64,000 nucleotides of DNA, from positions 23,708,869 to 23,772,868 of the forward strand of contig CM054114.1 of NCBI GenBank assembly GCA_028673005.1, read 5' to 3'. The notes below the pieces were generated by a model, which was not told where the DNA came from, did not search any database, and worked only from the letters and a program-made list of their open reading frames with translations. The position numbers and the translations under genes are program-made. Positions 21,456 through 32,599 of the stretch are shown piece after piece (the first letter of the stretch is position 1; each line of letters opens with the position of its first letter). This DNA is from Tanypteryx hageni (taxonomy: Eukaryota > Arthropoda > Insecta > Odonata > Petaluridae).

Positions 21456-21470
21456 CCTGTCTTCGGACAG
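21456..21470 (+). other. 3' hairpin with UUCG tetraloop at the RTE end
   Basis: CTGTC (21457-21461), loop TTCG, GACAG (21466-21470), beginning four bases after the ORF stop and followed by AAGC and (ATG)n. C(UUCG)G is a very stable RNA tetraloop; the copy at 62450 has C(UACG)G. Probably the template-recognition element for the RT. Confidence 0.75.
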
Positions 21471-21490
21471 AAGCATGATGATGATGATTT

Positions 21491-22269
21491 TCTTGAAGAT
21501 TTAAAATATTTTGTATGATAATTAGAAGAGTAATGATTAGCTCAGTATGATCAGAGGTTTTTTGAAAGTGAAAATAGTGGTGCAAGTTTGGCAGAAGTAT
21601 GATGGAAGAGGGAGAATGACAATTATTAGCAATTTAAAGTTAATATTGAACCCAAAACATTACAAATTTTGTCCAACTTATTCATTATATTCTTTTTTGT
21701 ATCATATTATCTATTTTTATTTCATCCTAGCAATGACCTATTAACTTTTATCATACGGCAATCATTTACAATGGTGCTTCCTCATGGCCAGACATTTTTT
21801 ACTATCAGAGTTCAAAGAACATACATTATGTTAAATTTGAATATTTCCTAAAATATTAATCGAGATCAATTCAAATAAAAAGCATAATAAAAACAAATTC
21901 CCTATATATTTCTCACTATTAATTTTGTGAAAAAATTTATCAACATTTTAATTCGATGAATTAATTATAAATAATCCTAAAAATAAGAAAACAATCAAAT
22001 TAAAAGAAATAAACTGAGAAGATATACACATTTTTTAGAGTAAAATTATCAAACTTTGTTTGATGTGTGTGATATTACACTGTGCTATGGCTCAAGCATC
22101 TTTTAAAATAAAAGTTTTAATTACTAAATAAACAAATTAAAAAATTCACAAAAATCACTTTTTCACCATCTCAAATGTAACCTTCCCCCTATACCTAAAA
22201 TTTACACCCAAAACAAAACTTGAATTATTTTCTATACATAACAAAACGCATTGAAATAAAAAGTTAATA
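21491..22269. other. No recognised feature
   Basis: AT-rich flank of the LINE; no gene seen. Confidence 0.35.
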
Positions 22270-22600
22270 AACCATTAAAACTTTACATTTGTGTGGTAAA
22301 TGCGGAAACATGGGTCTATACAGAGGCCCATGTCACATTTGGTGCACTTGAATCTTGTTCCCACTCTTTTTTATTTGCCGAACGCACATGACAATGTAAA
22401 TGTGAACACTTGACTGGCCAATGTGCTGAATGTATCACTTCCAGTCTTGTTTTTTGTTCCGATTAGGAAACTCGACCTACTCTTGGGGAGGAGGAGGAGA
22501 CAGTTACCATGCAACCATAAAGGTAGGAGAGAGAAGTGACTGTGACGTGTGTCGCTTCGACACCCCTGGGGCCTCGCCAACCTGAAGTCGTCTGATTGGT
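22270..22600 (-). pseudogene. piggyBac-type transposase, C-terminal Cys-rich remnant
   Basis: On the minus strand the frame ending near 22275 reads KRVGTRFKCTKCDMGLCIDP followed by CFRIYHT. That is the CxxC..LCxxPCFxxYHT finger which closes piggyBac-family transposases. A stop and frameshift separate it from upstream CHVRSANKK. No catalytic domain is nearby, so it is an isolated tail. The G-rich 22450-22610 stretch has no assigned function. Confidence 0.5.
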
Positions 22601-22644
22601 GAGTGCTCACTGGGTTTCCTTATCCCAACACCTTGTTGACATCC

Positions 22645-22708
<64 letters not shown>
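22645..22708. repeat. (TA)n microsatellite
   Basis: Near-pure TA with two TG interruptions. Confidence 0.9.
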
Positions 22709-22724
22709 TTCTTTAAACAATTTA

Positions 22725-24025
22725 AAATTGTCACGTCATCATATGTATACATCTTTGACTGAAATCAAATGGATTATAATGGAGTCTAAGCATGAAATCA
22801 ATGCTCTTAAGTTATGGAAAATCAATTCCCATTGAAAGGCATTGGAGTCATTGCTATGGTAGTTGATATTTATCATTGTTGAAAACCGAAAAAAGTCTCA
22901 TAATTTTATGATTAAAATAAAATTTTTATGCAAATTCATCCCTAGTAGGCCTAGGAGGAAGCAGTTTTTAGTAAGTAAATAGACCTAATCTGGTTGTGGC
23001 ATATAGCAGTTTTATGGTATGCGTTTGTTCAAAGTATATCATTAAGTTTAAAATATTCCATTGCATGAATAGTGGCTATTTGCGATATACTCGACACTTT
23101 CTTAACTTTTTTAACAAGTTCATCAGCTTCTTGTCTGAATTGGTCACAAAATTAGGTTAAAATCCAAAGAAGTATCTTTTTATCAATCAGAAACTAGAGA
23201 TTTAACTACAACTAGGAGCTCTGCCCCTCTGGCCACCAACCCCCCTGCCCAAGCTGTGAAAAATGTCCCTTTTTCTGACTAAAAACTAATTTTTATACCA
23301 ATTCAGTATGGATTTGAAATAACAATTTCCAATACCTAAGGATTTGCAAACATCAATACAGCCTGCCACATAGAAAAGGTCAGACACTGCCTTTAGTCAT
23401 AGCTGTTTTCCATATATTATCGTGAATTTCATGCAGAAACCAACTTATGCTATTTCATCTGCTCTGTGATTTTTGTGGAATGAAACATTTTCTGCTGTAT
23501 TCACTTATATATTTATATTATTCAATTTTTATATTTGAGAAATCATTTGTTGTCATTTTTATGCACTCTTTGCACCAAGTTAATACATTTATGGAAAGTT
23601 GTGTCTGTCCATCCTTTTGTTTGTTTCATTCATCTCACAAACCACTCAACTGATTTTTATGGCATTTGGTTCAGGAGTTATACAATAAAAGTCTTCTAGA
23701 AGCATTAATTTTCTATTTTCATATTTGTTACATTTTGAGCATATGACCATTGGCTTACAAATATAATAAATCATTTCCAATTACTTCAACATACCAGTTT
23801 GAAATATAATGCATGACATCTTGTTTAAAGCAGTTAATTTAATTTTACATGTCCACTTAACATTCATCATGGGAACGATTCATTAAGATTACAATTTATA
23901 TTTACTAAAAGGCTAGTTCTGGATAACTCGCAGAAAGCTTCAGATTCGCTAGAGTTTAAATTAGACTTTCTTTACATGATTTTTATCTTCTTTTTTCGCG
24001 ATTTTTAATATTTTCCACTTGAACA
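22725..24025. other. Intergenic DNA or 3' UTR side of the integrin gene
   Basis: AT-rich. The right part may be the 3' untranslated region of the minus-strand integrin gene whose stop is at 24026. No other coding signal seen. Confidence 0.35.
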
Positions 24026-24236
24026 TTAATCTGCTTGAGATTCTTCTCCAAGTAATAGCTGAAAAAAATCCATATTTTATTATCTATTAAGAAATAATAT
24101 TTGATTATCAAATGCAGTATTTAATTAAGCTCTTTTCAAGAATAAATTTAAGAAAAGATTTTTACCATACTAATATAATTACCTCTCTTTGAAACTCCTT
24201 CAGTTCTTCCTTCTTTCTCCTTTCAAAGAAGCCAGC
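24026..24236 (-). CDS. Integrin alpha chain, last two coding exons (cytoplasmic tail)
   Basis: Minus strand, exon A is 24236-24183, preceded by CATTTCAG and followed by GTAATT. It encodes AGFFERRKKEELKEFQRE, 18 codons in phase 0. Exon B is 24058-24026, preceded by TTTTTTTCAG, and encodes LLLGEESQAD and a TAA. Joined they give a 28-residue tail that opens with GFFER. Integrin alpha chains carry GFFKR just inside the membrane, where it clasps the beta tail and binds regulators; Lys to Glu at the fourth position is unusual. Both introns use GT-AG and the phases fit. The transmembrane and extracellular exons must lie to the right, beyond the LINE insertion and tandem repeats; I did not find them here. 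If the exon phases are real this is a host gene, not a transposon. Confidence 0.6.
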
Positions 24237-24324
24237 CTGAAATGATAAACCAAGTAGCATACATACATAGTACAATCCTGCATCAGACACCTTATAAAAA
24301 GTTATACACACACACACACACATT

Positions 24325-25120
24325 ATTTTCCGCTGTCCTCTTCTTATCTTGATAACTCTCCTTCCCTTTCAAATCGTCTATCAGCTGAACACTTTTCCTA
24401 CCTCTTTCCCTTTTCCCATCTAGTTTTCCTTCTAACACGTCTTTAATCATACTCTCTCTCCTCAGGTAATGTCCAACCCAGTTAGCCTTCCTCTTTCTGA
24501 TAGTCTGTATAATCATTCGCTTCTCTCCTATTCTTCGTAGCACTTCATCGTTTTTCATCCTATCTGTCCATTTTATCTTCAGCATTCTCCTCCAAGTCCA
24601 CATTTCAAAGCTTTCCAAGTATTTGATGTCATTTTTCCTTAGCGTCCATGTTTCTGCCCCATACAATGCTATACTCCATACGTAGCATTTTATCAACTTC
24701 TTGCGGATATCTTCCCTTATATTCCCTGTAAGTCGTTGTTTCTTTCTCCTGAAAGCTGCTTTTGCTTTTCCTATTCTAGTTTTGATCTCATCCGTACATT
24801 TTGCCTCTCATGTTATGATACTTCCAAGGTATTTATATTCTGAAACTTGTTCTAATGGCTTTCCCCCAATAGTTATGTTCAGATTCTCTTCTTTACCCGA
24901 TATTCGAATGACCTTGGATTTTTCTGTATTTATTTCCATACCGTATTTTCTACCAGTTATCACTAGTCTATTTATCATTTTTTGTAGCTCCTCTTCCTTT
25001 CTTGCTAGAAGTACTTGATCATCTGCGTATTTTACTGTTCTTATAATCCTTTCTCCAATTTTTAAATCCCCTGTGCCTTCTAAAGCTTCTTGCATTAGAC
25101 TTTCTCCATATATATTGAAT
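24325..25120 (-). pseudogene. RTE LINE fragment, 3' half, nearly identical to the copy at 62428-63785
   Basis: Minus strand: LMQEALEGTGDLKIGERIIR, VKYADDQVLLARKEEELQKM, then YKYLGSIIT and a TGA in place of an Arg codon (CGA in the sister copy), then the C-terminal part IKCYVWSIALYGAETWTLRK to the end. By eye about 97-98 of 100 bases match 62510-63300. It lacks both ends: the 5' side stops abruptly at 25120, where a tandem repeat begins. At the 3' side, around 24325, an (AC)n run replaces the normal hairpin and tail. It lies about 90 bp upstream of the integrin exon, in its intron. Confidence 0.85.
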
Positions 25121-27560
25121 AGAAACCTTCACATAAAATGAGACTTCTTACCTAAGTGACATGAGTTCGACTCCAGAAATTCCGAAAGTTGTGTTTTTTC
25201 CCATAAGAAAAGCATTGCGCCATATTGGTAAATTAATTATGGGCACTTGCCGGTAAGCTAGAAAAATGAAATTTTCAGTGTTGCTAGATGGCCGCAATAT
25301 CTATTAGGAATTTTTGTCACTTTTGCTTACACTGTCTTGGGTTCGACTCCCGAGACCCCGGAATATCTCCCCTAAGTTAGCTTGGGAAAAGGTTTTCCCA
25401 GTGTGTAGACCAATCTAATAGGTTTAGGAAGCTGAAATTTTGCAGGTTTATAGGACATTTGTCATAACCAATTATAAAAGTCGAAATTTTTAAAATTGTG
25501 AATTTTAGGGGTTGTTTTAACCCCATTCGAACATTAAACTTTAATAATTTTTTAGGTACAACGGGATGAGCTAAGAAGCTGCAATTTTCAAATTATCTAC
25601 AGAACAGCGCATTTGCACAAATAAAAATTTCAATCTCTCCATATATATATATTGCGGCAACCGTTAAAAATGTTTAAATTTTAACCAATTAGAAAAATAT
25701 TATTTTACTTCTAAAAGTGCTACAGCTTCAAAATTTGGCTCAAATGTGTAGCATTAGTACCCCATCATGGGGAAAGTGTAAAATGTTTAAAATTGCAACT
25801 TTTGGGGATTGTTGTCAACTATAATTTTTTTTGTGGGTAAAACGAAAATCGCTGCGGAGGTGAAATCTTTAGAAATAAAAAAATATTTGTAATGATGAAA
25901 TATCTGTCTGAGAAATGATTGCTTTTTCAAGGTGAGGTGATATGCTTGCAGAATGCAAGCACCAACTACTAGTATGTTATATCCTCCTCCTCTGTAAGAG
26001 TCGTCGATATATAATGATAGGAGGATACTAATGTCCAGCCCAAACTACTAGAGTTGGAGAGCGGAAAGTTTCAGTTTTTGTAGATATGATGGAGAAACCT
26101 TCAGATAAAATGAAACTTCTTACCCAAGTGACATGAGTTCGACACCAGAAATTCCGAAATTTGCGTTTTTTCCTCTAAGAAAAGCATTGCGCCATATTTT
26201 TAAATTAATAATGGGCACTTGCCAGTAAGCTAGAATGATGAAATTTTCAGTGTTACTAGACGGCCACAATATGTATTAGGAATTATTGTCACTTTTTCTT
26301 ACAGTGTCTTGGGTTCGACTCCAGTGACCCCGGAATATCTCCCATAAGTTAACATGGGAAAACGAAATCCAGTGTGTAGACCAATGTAATAAGTTTAGGA
26401 AGCTGAATTTTGCAATAACCAACTATAAAAATAAAAAATTTTAAAATTGAAAATTACAGGGGTTGTTTTAACCCCATATGAACATTAAAGTTTAATAATT
26501 TTTTAGGTACTACGGGATGAGCTAGGAAGCTGCAATTTTCAAATTATTTACAGAACAGCGCATTTGCACAAATAAATATTTCAATCTCTCCATATATATA
26601 TTGCGGCAACCGTTAAAAATGTTTAAATTTTAAACATATAGAAAAATATTATTTTACTTCTAGAAGTGCTACAACTTTAAAATTTGGCTCAAATGTGTAG
26701 CATTAGTACCCCATAATGGGGAAAGTGTAAAATGTTTAAAATTGCAACATTTGGGGATTGTTTTAAACTATTATTTTTACGTGGGAAAAACGAAAATCGC
26801 TGCGGAGGTGAAATCTTTAGAATTAATAGAATACTTGTAATGATGAAATATCACTCTGAAAAATTAATGTTTTTTCAAGGTGAGATGAAATGCTTGCAGT
26901 ATGCAAGCACCTTCTACTAGTATGTTATATCCTCCTCCTCTGTAAGAGTCGTCGACATATAATGATAGCAAGAGAATACTAATGTTTAGGCCTTTCCAGA
27001 TAAGCTGGAGATTTGAATTTTTTTCATAGGTAGAATTTTGTGCAAAACCGACTAGAAAAAACGAAAATCTTTAAAAAGTGCAACAATGCTGCCGCTAAAA
27101 ATTCGCAATTGTTTAAACAAATTTTCAAGGTTAATATATTTCCGAATGTGCCACGGAGTTGAAATTTTTTTTATAAGTAGAATTCTTAAAAAAATGAAAT
27201 AGGGATTATTCAAATTTTGATATTTTAATTTGTTTGGCAGTTAAAAATTCTTAAAGTTTAAAGAAATAGATAGCTGTTTAGGTACTATGAGATGAGCTAG
27301 GAAGCTGAAATTTTCAAATTATTTACAGTATAGTATATTTGCACAAATAAACATTTCAATTTTACCATATATGTATTGCGGCGGCCGTTAAAAATTATTT
27401 AAATTTAAACAATTAGAAAAATATTATTTTATTTCTAGAAGTGCTACAAGTTTAAAATTTGGCTAAAATGTGTAGCATTAGAACCTTATAATGAAGAAAG
27501 TGTAAAATTTTTAAAATTGCGACATTTGGAGATTGTTTTAAACTATTATTCTTACATGTG
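25121..27560. repeat. Tandem repeat with a ~970 bp unit, 2.5 copies
   Basis: Unit 1 starts near 25123 and unit 2 near 26095 (offset 972). Shared blocks in order include ATGAGTTCGAC.CCAGAAATT, AAAAGCATTGCGCCATATT, GGGCACTTGCC.GTAAGCTAG, GTCTTGGGTTCGACTCC, GGGGTTGTTTTAACCCCAT and CGAAAATCGCTGCGGAGGTG. A third, more diverged partial unit (about 27270-27560) keeps GATGAGCTAGGAAGCTG through GGAGATTGTTTTAAACTATT. Repeated GGGTTCGACTCC blocks look like pol III B boxes, but I see no tRNA fold. No coding capacity. Confidence 0.85.
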
Positions 27561-27671
27561 GGAAATCAACTCTAAACTGCATTCAAATATTCTCAACTCA
27601 AAATTATTCAAGTAAGAAAGTTTCACACCCCTTCAAAAAACTTGATCGCAGATGCAGCTCCATCCCTTTAA

Positions 27672-28689
27672 CCTTTAAATATCAAAATGGCATGGTGTGC
27701 CAGCAAATTTATGGGTAAGCCTGCTAAACGGCACACCCGTGGCCCGCAAAGTTGCGAGGCAGCTCACATATGTGGTTTTTGTCATAGAATCAAAATAGTA
27801 ATAGGAGACGAAAGGCCAGACATCTTTCTTTTCCTCCTCCTCTCCCAAGGCCGAAGTTCTTATGGATTGGGGGAATGGAGGGTAAACAAACACTCGAGAG
27901 AGCCTGTCTCAAAATATAGGCCTCCAATATGAGACAGTCTTTCAGAACCTAAGAGATGCATTAAACTGAACCCCAGGTCTGAGACCTACCCAAAGGTCCC
28001 TTTATTATTTTCTTCTTTCTTTTGCATATCTGCATTTTACCACATTTACATTCATCCATTTGCAGACCACGAAGCAGAGCAAGAGTAGACTCATGCATGC
28101 AAAATTTCAGTAGCTGTTTATCCATTTATTTTTTAATGATTACTTTATTTTTATATAATTATTTCGTAGTTATATATATTTTTGTAATTATTTTTGGAAA
28201 TGGGCCCCAAGGATATAGAGGAAGTCTTTGTTAATTCGGATTCTGACGCGTACGAAGGTGGTGTGGAAGGTGGTGCGGAAAGCGGTAGCGATGGCAAGGA
28301 GGAGCCTGAGGATGATGACTCAGCAAGGAGTAATGATTCATCTAAATGGAAATCTCCACATGAAGGCAGAAGACGAAAGATCGATATGCACCCTTTTACT
28401 GCGGGGCCAAGTGGAATGAATACTTGTACTATTATTGTATTTGCATTTTATTGCATTGATCCAAATTTGAATTCCAATACTATATTTTGACATGTTTATT
28501 TCCTCTAATAGGCAGCATCATGTAATTTTGCAATATGTGAACAATAGATTGCTTTTTATATGAACATTTTATCATGAATAGTTTATTAGACATGCAGTTT
28601 TTTTAGAATGTAAACATATTTTTAAATACCCCAAAATAAATCCGGCTGATAGAACCTACTAGCAGGCATTTAAATCTGGAGGATAAAGG
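27672..28689. mobile_element. Non-autonomous piggyBac-type element of ~1.0 kb
   Basis: TTAA at 27668-27671 and 28690-28693 flank ends CCTTTAAATATC (left) and CCTTTATCCTCC (right, minus strand). The interior keeps a short acidic frame, 28194-28419. It reads MGPKDIEEVFVNSDSDAYEG, later EEPEDDDSARSNDSSKW and FTAGPSGMN, and resembles the N-terminal acidic region of piggyBac transposases, including the F..G.SG.N-type block before the catalytic domain. The DDD domain is deleted. The left ORF around 27687-27932 (KPAKRHTRGPQSCEAAH) is unassigned. Confidence 0.6.
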
Positions 28690-28869
28690 TTAATTGAATG
28701 CACCTGCGATCATAGCTGCATCCAGTTTGATCATCTATCCCTTTAATTGCACTAATCAAGTTTAATAGGCATTGCGTGCATTTCTTTAATTGACAAGGCA
28801 ATCGCAGATGCAACCGTTGCGAAGCATTGGGATACGTCACTTTTGCACATGATCCTTCCTTTCGATGGA

Positions 28870-30162
28870 CAGGGTGATTCAAAAGTCCCCGAACTATAAA
28901 TTTTTTAAATTGTTTGCTGTTGTTGGTTTTGGTATGTACGGGTGACCTTGGCGAACATGCTGCAGTGGCGACATCACCGCCTGCCAGTGCGCATGCCTGG
29001 GAGTCGGCCGGAAATGTTAGTCAGTCCGCCATGAGTCTCAGGCAAGAACAGAGGGTTGCTTTGCTGGAAGCTTATTTTACAGAAAAATCTTATCAACGTT
29101 GCATCCACTTGTTTCAAGAGAAGTTCCCTGTTGCTCCTATTCCAGGGAAAACAACAGTGTATGATCTTGTGCATTTTCGTGACTCTGGTAGTATTAAGGA
29201 TAGGCAGAGAAGCGGCCGACCGTCTGTGTTAATGTTCGTGATAATGCCTGCGTTTACCGAGCATGTTCAACAGGTCCTGCAGCACTCTCCCGGCAAGTCA
29301 CTTTGGCGGTTGTCACAGCAGGTTGGAGCATCTTATTCAGCCTGCCAAAGGGTTACTAAACGTTTGAAGCTAGGGCCATACCGAGTTCGAGAAGTGCAAG
29401 AGCTTCGCCCACTGGAACCAGGAAAGCATGTTGCCTATTACAAATGGTTTAGGAGATTCACTTGCAAAAATGAGATTATCCAACTTAACATGACTTTCTT
29501 CAATGATGAGGCTTGATTTCATTTAAATGGGTATGTCAATAGCCAGAACACTTGCATCTGGGCTGCGCTTAATCCTCACACACTGCATGAGGTCCCACTT
29601 CACTAGCTGAAAGTTGGAGTGTGGTGTGCCATGTCTAGGTGGCGAATTGTGGGACCAATTTTTTTTCGATACAACTGTTAATTCAGAAGTGTACTTGTTA
29701 GACATCATCCATCAATTTGTAGCCATGCTGGAAGCTGATGAGCATTATTGTTGGTTCCAACAAGACGGCATAACTTGCCACAAGTCCAATGAAACAATCG
29801 AGAAGCTCCATGAGTTCTTTGATGATCGATTAATCTCGAAAAATCTTTGGCCACCTCGCTCACTGGACTTGATTCCTCCAGATTTCTTTTTGTGGGGCTA
29901 TCTGAAGGAGACAGTGTATTGCAACAATCCTAGAATGCTGCAGGACATGCGGAGCAACATCAACAAAGCTGTGAGGGACATCCCAGTCAACGTACTGAAA
30001 AGAGTTTCCACCAACATGTGTCATCGTGTGAATGTGTCTTTTACAAAATGGTGGATATTTCCAGCATCTTTTGTAAACTTCAGTAAAGGTTTCAATGTAC
30101 AAAATCTATTGAATTTAAATAAATCTTTTTAATCAGAGCTTGGGGACTTTTGAATCACCCTG
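28870..30162 (+). mobile_element. Tc1/mariner-superfamily element, 1.29 kb
   Basis: Inverted ends: CAGGGTGATTCAAAAGTCCC from 28870 and the same sequence on the minus strand ending at 30162. The right end is followed by TA; the left side has GA, so the target copy has mutated there. A single transposase gene fills the space. Confidence 0.85.
29031..30132 (+). pseudogene. Tc1/mariner-type transposase, disrupted
   Basis: Starts MSLRQEQRVALLEAYFTEKS, then RDSGSIKDRQRSGRPSV, a mariner-type bipartite helix-turn-helix. The first catalytic block FFNDEA is followed by TGA (29514-29516) where relatives have Trp. HLNGYVNSQNT and HTLHEVPLH follow, then a TAG (relatives have Asp) and KVGVWCAMSR. A T8 run near 29660 shifts the frame to FFDTTVNSEVYLLDIIHQFV, then YCWFQQDGITCHKSNETIEK (second Asp), LWPPRSLDLIPPDFFLWGYL (third acidic residue) and VNVLKRVSTNMCHRVN to the stop. 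All three acidic positions are visible, but two stops and one frameshift make it dead. Confidence 0.85.
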
Positions 30163-32040
30163 TATATACAGCGTGAAAGCATGTATTTATGCATTATGGA
30201 TCAGCTTCTTGACTGTAGTATCCACCCACTTTGTGAATATGGCACCCTTTACTGCCTCTGCCTAGTTTGCTGGCAAGAAGATGCTCAGTACCAATATATT
30301 TATCTTCTGGATGGAGAAACCATTGTTATCAACCCAACCCGCCACTGAGATCTCAGAAGAAGTCACCGAGAACCGTAAGGCACTACCTATACCACTACCT
30401 ATACCACTACCTACGCCACTACCTACGCCACCACCTATGCCGTTGCCATCGTCTATGCAGTCACTGCTGGCCCATACTGCATCGTCATCGTTGTTGTTGT
30501 TATCAGCTGTAAGTCATTACTTTATTCATTTTTAACAACATTTAAAATCATTTGCAAATATTCCCAGCTGAAACATATCATATTCGGTTCATTTGTGGAG
30601 GAAATGCCAGATAGCGACGATGAACAAAAAACACCTAGGCCTTCTAGGCAATCTCTTTTTGAAGCTGGGGTAATATATATCTTGGCATTAGATTGATTTG
30701 ATGATGTACCAGTAAACAATTTTAAATTTGCATCATACTACTCAACTAATTTAATCTGAATTTATTTCCCCATTTTAGACGGACGCATTGAAAAAAAATT
30801 GAGACCGCTGAGTTGTGGTTATGGCCCATTGCCATTTATGAAGGTGGAAGAATTACAAGAGGGGCAGCATCACAGAATTATTGAACTAGAGTCAATGGCA
30901 ATGAGGTATGGGCAAGCGGTGATGGCAACTATGACAAAAGGGGAGGAAGATCCCAGTTGGAGAAGGAAGGTCTTCCTTCCCAAACGATATTAAAATGTAT
31001 TGACAACTGAGGACAAAATTATATAACCAAAGTACGGAAATGTTTATATTAACCAGAAAAAATAATACATTAACAAACCTAACAGAATAGTATAGCATTA
31101 ACCAGTGAGAATATTTGATTTCATTTTTGCCAATCAGTCACATAAACTCCAATAGATAAATAAACTTGTTCAAACCTGTCTTATTTCATTTTATTTAATA
31201 CCTTAAAACTTCATATTCCTACCATATGCAGGCTCAGCATTTCTATAATCTTACAGTTAGAGTGCTTCATTCAGATTTGAGACTTGACAGACATGTGCAT
31301 AAAGTGGGTTTCTCAAAAAAAAGATCTTCTACGCATCAGATAGCTCTCCAAAGCGCAAACAGTAAGTTCTCAACTTTTAAATTATTTTGCATTAACTCCA
31401 CTCTCAAATCATACATTTTCACAAGTATCATTATTTTTCTATTACCCTAAGGTTATGGATGCGACAGTGGATAGAGTTGGAGTTGCAATTGCCTCCTATG
31501 GAGGAGTAAAAAATATGCATGAGGAAAACATACAGTATCTCCCATTTCATTATATGGCGATTTATCACTCTTGGGAAATATTGGAAAGATTCCCAGATTA
31601 CGCCAGAAACTGAATTAACTTTGATGAATATAGCCTCTGCTTTGAACATTATAACAAAGGAGTGATCCAGATTAATGGACCACCACCAATTAAAAAAGAT
31701 TGTTATGAGTGTAAAATCTCCAACAGAAAAAATGGGTTTTCTAATAAAAATGGATTGTCAATAAATAAACTTGTTCAAACCTGTCTGATTTCGTTTTATT
31801 TAAAACCTAAAAAAACTTCATATTTCCACCATGCGCATTTCTCACAGAGAGAGAAAACAATATTTCCACAAAAGGTTGTTCCCGCAAATAGATGGTGATT
31901 CTGTGCATTTCTAAGGACTGCCAGAGAGGAGGTAACGACATAATGGGAATGAGGTAGGAAGGGAATGAAGAGAAACAATCATTGGAAGGAAGGTAATGTA
32001 ATAAGATAGAAAACTGGAATGGGGGCCCAAAAGTATTACC
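30163..32040 (+). other. Exon-like open segments of an unrecognised gene
   Basis: Candidate exons share one strand. One ends at 30508 (LLAHTASSSLLLLSA, then GTAAGT). The next, 30568-30669, reads LKHIIFGSFVEEMPDSDDEQ, then KTPRPSRQSLFEAG, followed by GTAATA. Both are in phase 0, so they join cleanly. A segment from 30779 to 30993 reads LRPLSCGYGPLPFMKVEELQ, then EGQHHRIIELESMAMRYGQA, and ends in TAA, but its phase does not fit the preceding exon. A stretch at 31233-31350 has CATATGCAG before it and GTAAGT after it. I recognise no domain; an accessory protein of a transposon or a pseudogene are alternatives. Confidence 0.3.
31155..31835. repeat. ~80 bp direct repeat pair, about 605 bp apart
   Basis: TAAATAAACTTGTTCAAACC through CATATTCC.ACCAT.TGC occurs at about 31155-31230 and again at about 31760-31835. 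The two copies differ by a few substitutions and small indels. Confidence 0.7.
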
Positions 32041-32047
32041 ATTTTTC

Positions 32048-32370
32048 CACCAGATTAGAGATGCCAGATTAAACATGCCAGATTAGACATGCCAGATTAG
32101 ACATGCCAGATTAGACATGCCAGATTAGACATGCCAGATTAGAGAAGCCAGATTAGAGAAGCCAGATTAGAGAAGCCAGATTAGAGAAGCCAGATTAGAC
32201 ATGCCAGATTAGACATGCCAGATTAGAGAGAGAAAACCATTTTCCAGCCAGATTAGAGAGAGGAAACAATTTTCCAGCCAGATTAGAGAGGGAAAATAAT
32301 TTTCCAGCCAGATTAGAGAGAGAAAACAATTTTCCAGCCAGATTAGAGAGAGAAAACCATTTTCCAGCCA
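32048..32370. repeat. 15-bp minisatellite grading into a 30-bp higher-order unit
   Basis: From 32048 a 15-bp unit (GCCAGATTAGACAT and GCCAGATTAGAGAA variants) repeats about a dozen times. From 32221 to 32370 the period becomes exactly 30 bp: GATTAGAGAG-AGAAAACCAT-TTTCCAGCCA, five copies. The two variants of the short unit occur in blocks. Confidence 0.9.
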
Positions 32371-32599
32371 CTGAACCCATTTTTGATCGTCTTTTTAGAT
32401 GGAGAAAACCATTTTACCACCATAAACTTGGCAACACCGTTTTCCCTGCCAAAATGATCAACCAATCACAATTTACCACCAAAATGAATCAACCAGTCAC
32501 AATTTACCACCAAAATGAATCAACCAATCAGCGATTTACGAACGTCTTTTATTTGTTCATGTGATCGAATTATGATCATCTTTTGTTTTCAAAATGGCA

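Larger units (their letters stand above)
18181..21490 (+). mobile_element. Near full-length RTE-clade LINE
   Basis: The element has a leader of about 300 bp, one long ORF (18487-21453) and a 3' end of only about 37 nt: the hairpin CTGTC-TTCG-GACAG and an (ATG)n tail at 21474-21487. One ORF with an N-terminal endonuclease and central RT, and a very short 3' end with a microsatellite tail, are RTE hallmarks. The leader is shared with the partial copy at 561-765. The 5' boundary is approximate. Confidence 0.85.

Noticed and set aside
24701..25018. Plus frame of 105 codons, repeated at 62884-63201
   Set aside because: Antisense of the two RTE copies; duplicated because the LINE is duplicated.
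25160..26330. GGGTTCGACTCC words suggesting tRNA genes in the tandem repeat
   Set aside because: No acceptor, D or anticodon arms can be drawn around them.
32195..32380. Minus frame of 10-residue repeats (NLAGKLFSLS)
   Set aside because: Translation of the 30-bp minisatellite.
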